Positions 54,041-63,838 of a DNA stretch of 64,000 nucleotides are shown here, piece after piece. Each line of letters opens with the position of its first letter. The first letter of the stretch is position 1. The DNA comes from Tenacibaculum sp. 190524A05c. Its GTDB lineage: Bacteria > Bacteroidota > Bacteroidia > Flavobacteriales > Flavobacteriaceae. The translations under genes and the position numbers were made by a program. The DNA lies in the NCBI RefSeq assembly GCF_964036595.1, contig NZ_OZ038523.1, forward strand, positions 1,392,501 to 1,456,500, given 5' to 3'. The notes under the pieces were generated by a model. That model did no database searches and had not been told where the DNA came from. It saw only the letters and a list, made by a program, of their open reading frames with translations.

Positions 54041-56527
54041 TTAATTTACACTAGTTTCATTTTCAATTTCCGTGCCATTTTCTTCTTCCTCTTCATGCAT
54101 TACCTTTGCAACCGCTGCAATACTATCATTATTTTTAATATTGATAAGCTTTACACCTTGAGTTGCTCTACCCATTACACGTAAGTCTTCAACAGCCATT
54201 CTAATTGTAATTCCAGACTTATTAATAATCATTAAATCATTAGAATCATCTACATTTTTAATGGCCACCAAATTACCTGTTTTTTCTGAAATATTCAATG
54301 TTTTCACACCTTTTCCTCCACGATTGGTAATTCTGTAATCTTCTAACTTCGATCGTTTACCATATCCTTTCTCAGAAACTACAAGAATATTACTTTCCAT
54401 ATCATTAACTGAAACCATACCAATCACCTCGTCATCTTCGTGTTGTAAGGTTATACCTCTAACTCCAGAAGCTGTTCTTCCCATTGGTCTAGTTTTCTCC
54501 TCTTCGAAACGAATGGCTTTACCAGATCTTAATGCTAACATTACTTGACTATCTCCAGTAGTTAATTTAGCTTCTAAAAGCTCATCTCCATCTTTAATAG
54601 TAATTGCATTAATACCATTTGCTCTTGGTCTTGAGTACTGCTCTAAAGGAGTTTTCTTAACCTTTCCTTTCTTAGTAGCCATAATTACATAATGATTATT
54701 GATGTATTCTTCATCTTTTAAATCATCTGTAACTAAGAATGCTTTTACCTTATCGTCCTGTTCTATGTTGATTAGATTCTGGATTGCTCTACCTTTTGTA
54801 TTCTTCCCTCCTTCTGGAATTTCAAATACTCTCATCCAAAATACTTTTCCTTTCTGAGTAAAGAACAACATGTGCTGGTGATTTGTTCCAACAAATAAAT
54901 GTTCTAAGAAATCTTCGTTACGTGTAGTAACTCCTTTTTGACCTCTGCCTCCTCTATTTTGAACCTTATACTCGTCTAAGTTTGTTCTTTTCACATATCC
55001 TGCGTGAGAAATTGTAACAACAACCTTAGTATTAGGTATCATGTCTTCAATTTTCATATCACCTCCAGCATACTCTATTACCGAACGACGCTCATCTCCA
55101 TACTTATCACGAACTAAAGTTAATTCGTCCTTGATAATTTGATATCTTCTTGATTCGTTAGATAAAATATCTTTAAGATCTGCAATTGTCTTAACGATTT
55201 CATCATACTCAGCTCTTAACTTATCTTGCTCCAGACCTGTTAACTGACGAAGACGCATTTCAACAATGGCTTTAGCTTGAATTTCAGTAAGCTCGAATCG
55301 TTTCATCAAACTTTCTCTAGCTTCATCTGCATTAGCAGATCCTCTAATGATTGAAATTACTTCATCAATATTGTCTGATGCAATAATTAATCCTTCAAGA
55401 ATGTGAGCTCTCGCCTCAGCTTTTCTTAACTCATATTCAGTTCTTCGAACAATAACTTCATGTCTATGCTCAACGAAATAATGAATTAATTCTTTTAAGT
55501 TTAATTGTTGTGGACGACCTTTTACTAAGGCAATATTGTTTACACTAAAAGAAGTTTGTAATTGTGTGTATTTAAATAGTTTATTTAAAACAATATTAGG
55601 AATTGCATCACGCTTTAATACATAAACAATTCGCATTCCTTTTCTATCAGATTCGTCACGTATACTTGCGATTCCTTCTAACTTCTTATCGTTAACTAAA
55701 TCAGCAGTTTTCTTAATCATTTCTGCCTTGTTAACCTGATAAGGAATTTCAGTTACAATAATACATTCACGTCCTTTTACTTCCTCAATTGTAGCTTTTG
55801 CACGCATTACAATACGCCCTCTACCTGTATGGAAAGCATCTCTTACACCATCATATCCATAAATGATACCACCTGTTGGAAAATCTGGCGCTTTGATATG
55901 TTGCATTAACTCATCGATTTCGATATCCCTATTATCTATGTATGCAATTGTTCCATTAACAACCTCAGTTAAGTTGTGTGGCGCCATATTAGTAGCCATA
56001 CCTACAGCAATACCTGAAGCTCCATTAACTAATAAGTTTGGAATTCTTGTAGGAAGTACTGTTGGCTCTTGTAATGTATCATCAAAATTTAACTTGTGAT
56101 CAACTGTATCTTTTTCAATATCTGAAAGCATTTCTTCAGATATTTTTTGCATTCTTACCTCAGTATAACGCATAGCTGCCGGGCTATCTCCATCAACAGA
56201 ACCGAAGTTTCCTTGTCCGTCAATCATCATATAACGCATACTCCAGTTTTGTGCCATACGCACCATAGAATCGTAAACTGAAGTATCTCCATGTGGATGA
56301 TACTTTCCTAAAACTTCTCCAACTACTCTCGCAGATTTTTTATATGATCCTGTTGCTTTTATTCCTAATTCGTGCATACCATATAAAACTCTTCTATGAA
56401 CTGGTTTTAAACCATCTCTTACATCTGGTAATGCTCTAGAAACAATTACTGACATTGAATAATCAATGTAAGCAGATTTCATTTGTTCCTCAATATTAAT
56501 TGGAATTAACTTTTCCCCGTCTGCCAT
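54041..56527 (-). CDS. gyrA: DNA gyrase subunit A
   Basis: 828 residues. [24 protein letters not shown]-type N-terminus (residues 18-40), catalytic Tyr in [10 protein letters not shown], the [16 protein letters not shown] region, and C-terminal beta-pinwheel blades with a GyrA box-like [10 protein letters not shown]. The last residues are acidic ([10 protein letters not shown]). Breaks and rejoins both DNA strands with GyrB. The quinolone-pocket residues appear as [11 protein letters not shown]: the position equivalent to E. coli Ser83 is Ser-like context (GDTSVYD). Confidence 0.96.
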   Translation of the reverse strand: MADGEKLIPINIEEQMKSAYIDYSMSVIVSRALPDVRDGLKPVHRRVLYGMHELGIKATGSYKKSARVVGEVLGKYHPHGDTSVYDSMVRMAQNWSMRYMMIDGQGNFGSVDGDSPAAMRYTEVRMQKISEEMLSDIEKDTVDHKLNFDDTLQEPTVLPTRIPNLLVNGASGIAVGMATNMAPHNLTEVVNGTIAYIDNRDIEIDELMQHIKAPDFPTGGIIYGYDGVRDAFHTGRGRIVMRAKATIEEVKGRECIIVTEIPYQVNKAEMIKKTADLVNDKKLEGIASIRDESDRKGMRIVYVLKRDAIPNIVLNKLFKYTQLQTSFSVNNIALVKGRPQQLNLKELIHYFVEHRHEVIVRRTEYELRKAEARAHILEGLIIASDNIDEVISIIRGSANADEARESLMKRFELTEIQAKAIVEMRLRQLTGLEQDKLRAEYDEIVKTIADLKDILSNESRRYQIIKDELTLVRDKYGDERRSVIEYAGGDMKIEDMIPNTKVVVTISHAGYVKRTNLDEYKVQNRGGRGQKGVTTRNEDFLEHLFVGTNHQHMLFFTQKGKVFWMRVFEIPEGGKNTKGRAIQNLINIEQDDKVKAFLVTDDLKDEEYINNHYVIMATKKGKVKKTPLEQYSRPRANGINAITIKDGDELLEAKLTTGDSQVMLALRSGKAIRFEEEKTRPMGRTASGVRGITLQHEDDEVIGMVSVNDMESNILVVSEKGYGKRSKLEDYRITNRGGKGVKTLNISEKTGNLVAIKNVDDSNDLMIINKSGITIRMAVEDLRVMGRATQGVKLINIKNNDSIAAVAKVMHEEEEENGTEIENETSVN

Positions 56528-56778
56528 ATATCTCTATTTAAATCATTAATACTCATTTCGTTAAAAAAGTGAATTTTAACCTCCTAAAATTCACTTCTTC
56601 TTAATACAAGAATGTATTTGTTTTTACAAACAGTGCAAGATATGATATTACCACTGATTTTCCCAATATTTACCTACCCAATTTCACTTTATTTATTAAC
56701 AATAATGTAAGGTTTTTCAACATCTTACAACTGATTATTAAAACTGCCTTTTTGTCTTGTTGTTTTACTGGCATCGTT

Positions 56779-56812
56779 TTTGTATTTTTCAATAAAATTC
56801 TTATTAACTTTA
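56779..56812 (+). promoter_or_regulatory. Possible promoter of clpC
   Basis: TTTG (56779-56782), 22 bases, TAACTTTA (56805-56812), one base off the -7 consensus, 17 bases before the ATG. The 300-base gap to gyrA holds no gene. Confidence 0.4.
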
Positions 56813-56829
56813 CAACAAAGAAATTATTT

Positions 56830-59394
56830 ATGGACGAAAATTTTTCACCTGGAGTTAGAGATGTGATTACGTTTAGTAAAGAAGAAGCCTTAAGATTAGG
56901 GCACGACTTTATTGGAACGGAGCACCTTTTACTCGGATTAATAAGAAAAGGAGACGGCAAAGCAATAGAAATATTAACCACTTTTGATATAGACTTAGAT
57001 TTAGTTCGAAATAAATTAGAAAAGTTAAACCCAACTTCTTCTTTATTAGAAGCTAATCAGAAGAAAAATTTACACTTAACTCGTCAAGCCGAGAAAGCAA
57101 TAAAAACAACTTTCCTAGAAGCTAAGTTATATCAGAGCGATGCTATTGATACCGCTCATTTGTTATTATGCATTTTAAGAAACGAAAATGATCCTACAAC
57201 AAAACTTTTACAAAAGTATGATGTTGATTATGATCAAGCTAAAGCCTTATATAAAGAATTGAATATTGAAGACGGTAGCCTACCTATTAATCCGGTAGCA
57301 GAAACTCCTGATGATGAATTCGCAGAAGAGAAGTCAGGACCATACGGACAACAACAATCTTCGCAAAGAAGCAAAGCTAACAAAAAGTCTAAAACACCTG
57401 TTTTAGACAACTTCGGAAGAGACTTGACAGCATTAGCCGAAAACGGAAAGTTAGACCCTGTAGTTGGACGTTTAAAAGAAATTGAGCGTGTTTCTCAAAT
57501 CTTAAGTCGTAGAAAGAAAAACAATCCAATGCTAATTGGTGAACCTGGAGTTGGTAAATCTGCCATTGCAGAAGGATTAGCACTTCGAATTGTAAACAGA
57601 AAAGTTTCAAGAATTCTTTTTGACAAGCGAATTATATCTCTTGACTTAGCTAGTTTAGTAGCTGGAACAAAATATAGAGGACAATTCGAAGAGCGTATGA
57701 AAGCGCTTATGAACGAGCTTGAAAAGAATGATGATATTATCTTATTTATTGATGAAATCCATACAATTGTTGGAGCAGGTGGAGCAACTGGATCTTTAGA
57801 TGCTTCTAACATGTTGAAACCAGCACTAGCCCGTGGTGAGATTCAATGTATTGGAGCTACAACTCTAGATGAATACAGAACTAACATTGAAAAAGACGGA
57901 GCTTTAGAACGTCGTTTTCAAAAAGTAATGGTTGAACCAACTACCGTTGAAGAAACTGTACAAATCTTACACAACATTAAAGGTAAATATGAAGCTCACC
58001 ACAATGTTGAATTTACTGATGAAGCAATTGAAGCTTGTGTAAAATTAACAAACAGATATATGACGGATCGCTTCCTTCCAGACAAAGCTATTGATGCATT
58101 GGATGAAGCAGGATCCAGAATTCATATTACAAACATTGTAGTTCCTCAACAAATTTTAGAATTAGAATCTAAACTTGAAGAAATTAGAGAACGTAAAACT
58201 AAAGCTGTGAGCGGACAGAAGTATGAAGAAGCAGCTAAATTACGTGATGATGAAAAGAATTTAGAAGCAGCCTTAGATTCTGCTCAAAATCAATGGGAAG
58301 AAGATTCTAAGCTGCACAGAGAAACCGTAACTGAAGATAACGTTGCTGAAGTTGTTTCTATGATGACAGGTATTCCTGTAAACAGAGTTGCAGAAGCAGA
58401 GAGCAACAGACTAGCAGAATTACCTAGTTTAATCGAAGGAAAAGTTATTGGTCAAAGTGAAGCGGTGACTAAAGTTGTAAAAGCAATTCAACGTAACAGA
58501 GTTGGATTAAAAGATCCTAACAAGCCGATTGGATCTTTCATATTCCTAGGATCTACTGGTGTTGGTAAAACACAACTTGCAAAAGTATTAGCTCGAGAAT
58601 TATTTGATTCAGATGAATCTTTAATTCGAATTGATATGAGTGAGTATATGGAAAAATTCGCAATTTCGAGATTAATTGGAGCACCTCCGGGATATGTTGG
58701 ATATGAAGAAGGAGGACAATTAACTGAGAAAGTTCGTCGTAAACCTTATTCTGTAGTGCTATTAGATGAGATTGAAAAAGCACATCCAGACGTTTTTAAC
58801 ATGTTATTACAGATTTTGGATGATGGACATGTTACGGATAGTTTAGGAAGAAAAATCGATTTCAGAAATACTGTAATCATAATGACTTCTAATATTGGAG
58901 TTCGTAAACTTAAAGATTTTGGTGGCGGTGTTGGTTTTGGAACACAAGCGAAAAAAGAACAACAAGACGCACATGCTAGAGGAATCATTGAAAGTGCATT
59001 GAAAAAATCATTCGCTCCAGAATTCTTAAACCGTATTGATGATGTAATTATCTTCAACTCATTAGAGCGTGAGGATATTCACAAAATTATTGATATTGAG
59101 CTTAAGAAGTTATTAGATCGAATTGCTGATTTAGGTTATAACTTAAACTTAACTGAAAAAGCAAAAGATTACATTGCCGATAAAGGTTTCGATAAGCAAT
59201 ACGGAGCTCGACCTCTTAAGAGAGCAATTCAAAAATATATTGAGGATGCGCTTGCAGAGGAAATCGTAAGTTCTAAACTAAATGAAGGTGATTCAATATT
59301 TATGGATTTAGATGATAAAACAAATCAACTAACCATTAAAATTGAAAAAGGAGAAAAACCTGAAGAAACTAGAACAGAAATCGACGAAGAATAA
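56830..59394 (+). CDS. clpC: ATP-dependent Clp protease ATP-binding subunit ClpC
   Basis: 854 residues. Two Clp N-domain repeats (FSKEEALRLGHDFIGTEHLLLGL and the second from about 80), AAA1 with Walker A GEPGVGKS and Walker B ILFIDEIHTIVGAG, UVR-type coiled region (KYEEAAKLRDDEKNLEA), AAA2 with Walker A GSTGVGKT and Walker B VVLLDEIEKAH, and C-terminal D2-small domain. It unfolds proteins for the ClpP protease. ATG 56830 (MDENFSPGVRD) is the family start; an upstream extension of 26 residues in frame is rejected. Confidence 0.95.
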   Translation: MDENFSPGVRDVITFSKEEALRLGHDFIGTEHLLLGLIRKGDGKAIEILTTFDIDLDLVRNKLEKLNPTSSLLEANQKKNLHLTRQAEKAIKTTFLEAKLYQSDAIDTAHLLLCILRNENDPTTKLLQKYDVDYDQAKALYKELNIEDGSLPINPVAETPDDEFAEEKSGPYGQQQSSQRSKANKKSKTPVLDNFGRDLTALAENGKLDPVVGRLKEIERVSQILSRRKKNNPMLIGEPGVGKSAIAEGLALRIVNRKVSRILFDKRIISLDLASLVAGTKYRGQFEERMKALMNELEKNDDIILFIDEIHTIVGAGGATGSLDASNMLKPALARGEIQCIGATTLDEYRTNIEKDGALERRFQKVMVEPTTVEETVQILHNIKGKYEAHHNVEFTDEAIEACVKLTNRYMTDRFLPDKAIDALDEAGSRIHITNIVVPQQILELESKLEEIRERKTKAVSGQKYEEAAKLRDDEKNLEAALDSAQNQWEEDSKLHRETVTEDNVAEVVSMMTGIPVNRVAEAESNRLAELPSLIEGKVIGQSEAVTKVVKAIQRNRVGLKDPNKPIGSFIFLGSTGVGKTQLAKVLARELFDSDESLIRIDMSEYMEKFAISRLIGAPPGYVGYEEGGQLTEKVRRKPYSVVLLDEIEKAHPDVFNMLLQILDDGHVTDSLGRKIDFRNTVIIMTSNIGVRKLKDFGGGVGFGTQAKKEQQDAHARGIIESALKKSFAPEFLNRIDDVIIFNSLEREDIHKIIDIELKKLLDRIADLGYNLNLTEKAKDYIADKGFDKQYGARPLKRAIQKYIEDALAEEIVSSKLNEGDSIFMDLDDKTNQLTIKIEKGEKPEETRTEIDEE

Positions 59395-59400
59395 ACAAGA

Positions 59401-59430
59401 AAAACCCTGAGATACTCTCAGGGTTTTTTA
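59401..59430 (+). terminator. Terminator after clpC
   Basis: AAAACCCTGAGA/TCTCAGGGTTTT with a short loop, then T-run. Confidence 0.85.
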
Positions 59431-59474
59431 TTTTCAAATTCTTCAATTTACGAATAACACAAACTATTCTAACC

Positions 59475-60428
59475 ATGAAACTAAATAATCCATTTCACTT
59501 CACTCTAATACTAACGACAATTATCATTAGTTTCTCATCACTAGTTTCTTGTAAAAAAGGAAACGCTTTAGAAGTAGAACATAAGAAAACAAAAAGTAGC
59601 GACACTTTTCCCAGTAGAAAAGTAAATCAAGATTTAAAAAATTATTGGTTTGATGGTACTGCGGAAATATCCACTTATGAACTTAATCAGGTTAGATATG
59701 GTGAAGTTCATAAAGGAAAAGCCACTTTAATTTTTGTTACAGAACCTTTCTCAAAAGCTTCTAATACAAAAGCTGACTATACTAACGATAATAATATTCC
59801 AGTCTTAAAATTAAACTCAACTAAAAAGTTCAATACAGGGATTTATCCATACTCTTTAATGAACAGCACTTTTTTCCCTTTTGAAAACACTAGTACATCC
59901 TTAAAAATTTCGTCATCAATACAGGAATGGTGTGGCATGACTTATTTAGAGATGAAAAATGAAAATGACTTAATCTTTAATTTTAATTCTTACTTTGAAG
60001 GTGCTTCTTTCAAAAATAAGAAACTCAACAACTCAATATTAGAAGATGACTTATGGTCTTTATTAAGATTAAACCCAGAATTATTACCAAAAGGTAATTT
60101 TTCAATAATACCGAGCATGTTTTACCTTACACTAACACACAAAGAGATAAAGAGCTTTAATGTAATCACTTCTTTAGAAACAAATTCAACAAAAACTATT
60201 AATATCTACACAATTCATTATCCCGAACTAGATAGAACTTTACAAATTGAATTCACTTCAAAACCACCCTATCAAATATCAAGCTGGAAAGAATCTTATT
60301 CAAGCGGTTACGGAAATCAAAGAAAAAAACTAACAACTGAAGCAAAACTAATCAAATCCTTAAAGATTGATTACTGGAATAAAAATAAAACTTCAGACAT
60401 TCATTTAAGAGATTCTTTAGGAATATAA
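59475..60428 (+). CDS. Conserved lipoprotein, unknown function
   Basis: 317 residues. Lipobox SLVSCKK predicts an outer-membrane lipoprotein. The mature part is beta-rich, with YWFDGTAEISTYELNQVRYGE and KGKATLIFVTEPFS as the most family-like blocks. Similar Flavobacteriaceae proteins are sometimes labelled septum formation inhibitor Maf, but I see no Maf nucleotide-binding motif, so I would not use that name. Followed after 49 bases by a membrane glycosyltransferase with its own -7 box. Confidence 0.65.
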   Translation: MKLNNPFHFTLILTTIIISFSSLVSCKKGNALEVEHKKTKSSDTFPSRKVNQDLKNYWFDGTAEISTYELNQVRYGEVHKGKATLIFVTEPFSKASNTKADYTNDNNIPVLKLNSTKKFNTGIYPYSLMNSTFFPFENTSTSLKISSSIQEWCGMTYLEMKNENDLIFNFNSYFEGASFKNKKLNNSILEDDLWSLLRLNPELLPKGNFSIIPSMFYLTLTHKEIKSFNVITSLETNSTKTINIYTIHYPELDRTLQIEFTSKPPYQISSWKESYSSGYGNQRKKLTTEAKLIKSLKIDYWNKNKTSDIHLRDSLGI

Positions 60429-60464
60429 TCTACTTTCTTTTAAAGAAAACAAAAGGTAATTTTA

Positions 60465-60472
60465 TAGCTTTG
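60465..60472 (+). promoter_or_regulatory. -7 box directly before the GT39-like gene
   Basis: TAGCTTTG fits TAnnTTTG and ends 5 bases before the ATG at 60478. Confidence 0.45.
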
Positions 60473-60477
60473 CGAGA

Positions 60478-62136
60478 ATGAAATCAATCGTAAATTCTAA
60501 GTACTTTTTTCCGTTATTTTTAATCTTATTAACATTAATAAATGTTATTCAAGCTTATTCAACAGAACTACTAGCAGATGAAGCTTACTACTGGGCATAC
60601 AGCAATAATTTAAGTTGGGGTTATTTTGACCACCCTCCTATGGTTGCTATTTGGATTAGTATATCAAAATTATTTTTTTCAAGCGGAGAACTTAGTGTTA
60701 GATTTTTTTCATCAATAACATTAACAGCTACTTTTTATATTATTTGGAGACTAGTCAATCATCCTAAAAAAAGAGAATTCACATGGCTATTTGTATTACT
60801 TCTAGTAACTACATTTCTTTTTAATGTTTATGGGTTTATAACTGTTCCAGATACTCCTTTAATGTTTTTTGCTGCTCTATTTTTATTAGGCTATAACAAG
60901 TATTTAGAAGAAAAATCAACAATTAGTTACGCTATTTTAGCACTAGGAATGGCCGGAATGTTATATAGTAAATATCAAGGAATTCTAATCATATTCTTTG
61001 TTTTATTATCGAATTTAAAAGTACTGAAGGATTGGAAAATTTGGGTTACAGCAGTAGTTACTGTATTATTGTTCTCTCCACATTTATACTGGCAATTTGT
61101 AAACGACTTCCCATCTATTAAATATCATTTAGTCGAACGAAGTTCTAAAAAATACCGAATAGATTTTACCACGAATCATTTTTTAAATCTAATTGCAATT
61201 ATTGGATTAACTTTTCCCATTGTTTACATGGGGTTTTATAAAAGATTTAAAGCTAAAGATCAATTTGAAAAAGCCTTACGCTTTATAGTTTTAGGGTTTG
61301 CTATTTTCTTCTTTTTCTCTTCTTTTAAAAATCATGTTCAAGCGCAATGGGTTGTACCAATTTCAATTCCTTTGATTTTAATTCCATTTTACTTTTTGAT
61401 TGAACATCCAAAGTTTTTGAAAGCTTTCAAAATATTAGCATCGATTACTATTGTTGTCACCATTGCATTAAGATTTATCATAGCTAATGATGGAATCATT
61501 CCAAAACAGTTTGAAATGCATGGTAATAAAGAATGGGTTGATCGCTTAGACAAAGAGCTTGGAGATAAAACACCTTTGTTTATTAATTCTTACCAAAACA
61601 CATCAACATACTGGTTCTATTCTGGTAAAAGACCTTATCAAATCAATTCATGGGATAGCAGAAAAAACCAGTATGATATTTACTCTTACAATATGAATTT
61701 CAATATTGAAAACCCGGTTTTAATTGATTTTAGAAGAAAAAATTTAACAAGAGTTACAGATTCAGTATCGAAAAAGAATAATGGATTTTTATTTCTAGAT
61801 TCTGTAACTGGTAATTATTCTAAATCGAGTAGTTTATGGTTTGAATTTACCGATGAAATTATTAATTTAAAAGAGAACTCAATTAATTCTATAAATATTT
61901 CACATGAAGTAACTGATGCTAAGCTACTTTCTCATTTAGATCTTGAAGTTGTTATTACTTCAACAGATAAACAAAGAAAAATATTTAAAGCAAATTTAGA
62001 AGAACAAAAGGTAACTTTTTCTATTTCTACTCTTGACAATTTTATTCCAAGTAAAATACAAATTATTGCAACTACACTTAAAGCTGTAAAACCAATTAGA
62101 ATGAGTACTATTGGTAAGGCAAAACTTGAAAATTAA
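60478..62136 (+). CDS. GT39/PMT-family membrane glycosyltransferase (ArnT-like)
   Basis: 552 residues, about ten membrane helices in the first 350, then a periplasmic domain. The catalytic loop after helix 1 reads LLADEAYYWAYS (Asp-Glu pair) and GYFDHPPMVAIW, as in ArnT and other PMT_2 enzymes that take a sugar from a polyprenyl-phosphate donor. Acceptor may be lipid A, protein or glycan. Such enzymes need a polyprenyl-phosphate sugar, which a GT2 like that at 38803 could supply. Convergent with a PAP2 phosphatase. Confidence 0.85.
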   Translation: MKSIVNSKYFFPLFLILLTLINVIQAYSTELLADEAYYWAYSNNLSWGYFDHPPMVAIWISISKLFFSSGELSVRFFSSITLTATFYIIWRLVNHPKKREFTWLFVLLLVTTFLFNVYGFITVPDTPLMFFAALFLLGYNKYLEEKSTISYAILALGMAGMLYSKYQGILIIFFVLLSNLKVLKDWKIWVTAVVTVLLFSPHLYWQFVNDFPSIKYHLVERSSKKYRIDFTTNHFLNLIAIIGLTFPIVYMGFYKRFKAKDQFEKALRFIVLGFAIFFFFSSFKNHVQAQWVVPISIPLILIPFYFLIEHPKFLKAFKILASITIVVTIALRFIIANDGIIPKQFEMHGNKEWVDRLDKELGDKTPLFINSYQNTSTYWFYSGKRPYQINSWDSRKNQYDIYSYNMNFNIENPVLIDFRRKNLTRVTDSVSKKNNGFLFLDSVTGNYSKSSSLWFEFTDEIINLKENSINSINISHEVTDAKLLSHLDLEVVITSTDKQRKIFKANLEEQKVTFSISTLDNFIPSKIQIIATTLKAVKPIRMSTIGKAKLEN

Positions 62137-62142
62137 ATATTT

Positions 62143-62715
62143 TTAAACCAACTGTTCTTTAAAAATCTTCGAATATAGAAAAGAGTATAACTTGTAAAAC
62201 AAAGTTCCAAATACTATTCCTGAAATATAACCAACGGTAATATCTCCTGGATAATGAACTCCTAAATACACTCTACTATATCCAAACACCATTGGAAATA
62301 GAACTAGTAAATAAATAAATTTAAACCTACTTCTTAATAAGAGAATAATAAAAACTGTAAAAGTTGTGGATAGAGAAGCATGCCCTGACCAAAAACTATA
62401 TCCTCTTGGCTTGTAAGAAAACTGTCTTAAATACTCTTGTAATTCTAAGGTATTACATGGACGAAGTCTTCCTGTAGTGTTTTTAATCAAATTGGTAAAC
62501 TGATCTGAAAAAGCTACTAACACTGTAATAAAAAGTAATGTAAACAATGTCTTTTTAAGGCCAAATCTCCAAAAGATTAATAGTAAAATAATAACGAAAA
62601 GAGGAACCCAATTGAATTGATTCGTAATGGTTAACCAAAATGAATCCCACTTTTCGTTACCTAAATTATTTAAAAAAATTAATAATTCAGCATCTTTAGA
62701 TATTATACTATCCAT
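62143..62715 (-). CDS. PAP2 family phosphatase
   Basis: 190 residues, about five helices. The three PAP2 motifs are visible: KNTTGRLRPC (KX6RP), FWSGHAS (SGH) and SRVYLGVHYPGD (SRX5HX3D). Inner-membrane lipid or undecaprenyl-pyrophosphate phosphatase. ATG 62715 is used, 4 bases after the stop of the isomerase gene; the longer frame starts with TTG at 62730 and overlaps it. Co-transcribed with the cyclophilin-FKBP gene. Confidence 0.87.
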   Translation of the reverse strand: MDSIISKDAELLIFLNNLGNEKWDSFWLTITNQFNWVPLFVIILLLIFWRFGLKKTLFTLLFITVLVAFSDQFTNLIKNTTGRLRPCNTLELQEYLRQFSYKPRGYSFWSGHASLSTTFTVFIILLLRSRFKFIYLLVLFPMVFGYSRVYLGVHYPGDITVGYISGIVFGTLFYKLYSFLYSKIFKEQLV

Positions 62716-62719
62716 AAAA

Positions 62720-63769
62720 CTATTTCCCAACTTTTAAAACTTCTATTTCAAAGATTAAATCTGTATTAGGCTTAATAACTGGTAAACGTCCTACTTCACC
62801 ATATCCTAAATAACTAGGAATAAATAAACGAGCCTTCTCACCTTCTCTCATCATTTTTGCTCCTTCTTTCCATCCAGCGATTAATGGATAGTTTGGATCA
62901 TTTATAGTAAATGTAAAGGCTTTGTTTTGATCCAAACTTGACGCGATTTTATTTCCTAAATCATCATATAAAGAATAGTGAACTGTAGTTGGTAAATCTG
63001 GATTAACCTTTTTACCATTACCCTTTTGAAGCTGAAGGAATCTTAAACCAGAACTCGTAACAGATGAACTATAATAGTCCATATCTCTTTTTATTTGTTC
63101 TTTGGCTAATTTTATTTTTGTCTCACGCTCCTTTTTTCTTTCTTCTGCGTTTTGAATTTCTTGCATGAAAATATCAGCAGCATTAAATTGCTTAGCCGAT
63201 TTCCCAACTCTAATAATGTCTACCTTTTCTATAACATCATTTTGAAGAATCGTATCAACAATATTCTGCCCGTAAGTTACTTTTCCAAAAACTGAATGTT
63301 TACCATCTAACCAAGGTGTAGCTTTATGAGTAATGAAAAACTGAGAAGAATTTGTAGCAGGACCAGCATTAGCCATAGATAAAACTCCTTCAGAATCATG
63401 TTTATGAATTAATTGTCCCTTTTCATTTAATGGGAACTCATCATCAAAAGTATAACCCACATTCGCTCTATTATTTCCTGAAGGTTGTCCCGCTTGAATC
63501 ATGAAGTTTTTAATTACTCTATGAAACTTAACACCTTCATAATAAGGCTTTCCTTTCATAGAATCATTCATTTTAGGATTACTACCTTCAGCTAAAGAAA
63601 CAAAATTTGCAACCGTCATTGGAACAACATCTGCATGTAATTTTATCAGAATATCTCCTTTATTCGTTTGAATATCGGCGTATAAACCGTCAGCTAAATC
63701 TGGATATTTTACAGTTTTACATGATACAATTACAACTGTAAAAAGAAGTAAAAATTTTAAAATCTTCAT
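62720..63769 (-). CDS. Lipoprotein with cyclophilin and FKBP isomerase domains fused
   Basis: 349 residues. Lipobox VIVSCKT, then a cyclophilin domain (about 30-195: GDILIKLHADVVPMTVANFVSL, FHRVIKNFMIQAGQP, NSSQFFITHKATPWLDGKHSVFG), a charged linker helix (ERKKERETKIKLAKEQ), and an FKBP domain (about 240-349: GWKEGAKMMREGEKARLFIPSYLGYGEVG split). Two prolyl isomerases in one exported chain, for folding of envelope proteins. ATG 63769 gives the normal lipoprotein signal. Downstream of another FKBP gene. Confidence 0.9.
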   Translation of the reverse strand: MKILKFLLLFTVVIVSCKTVKYPDLADGLYADIQTNKGDILIKLHADVVPMTVANFVSLAEGSNPKMNDSMKGKPYYEGVKFHRVIKNFMIQAGQPSGNNRANVGYTFDDEFPLNEKGQLIHKHDSEGVLSMANAGPATNSSQFFITHKATPWLDGKHSVFGKVTYGQNIVDTILQNDVIEKVDIIRVGKSAKQFNAADIFMQEIQNAEERKKERETKIKLAKEQIKRDMDYYSSSVTSSGLRFLQLQKGNGKKVNPDLPTTVHYSLYDDLGNKIASSLDQNKAFTFTINDPNYPLIAGWKEGAKMMREGEKARLFIPSYLGYGEVGRLPVIKPNTDLIFEIEVLKVGK

Positions 63770-63790
63770 GAATTTATTTTTTTTAAGAAA

Positions 63791-63819
63791 CAAAAAGCAT
63801 CAACCGAAGTTGATGCTTT
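63791..63819 (-). terminator. Terminator between two isomerase genes
   Basis: AAAGCATCAAC/GTTGATGCTTT; on the minus strand the loop is TTCG, followed by TTTTTG. Confidence 0.8.
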
Positions 63820-63838
63820 AAAATTACATTATTTTCTC

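Noticed and set aside
56752-56829. 26-residue hydrophobic N-terminal extension of ClpC
   Set aside because: ClpC is cytosolic and starts at MDENFSPGVRD; the extension covers the likely promoter.
59475-60428. Maf-type septum formation inhibitor
   Set aside because: It is a signal-bearing lipoprotein without the Maf nucleotide-binding motifs.
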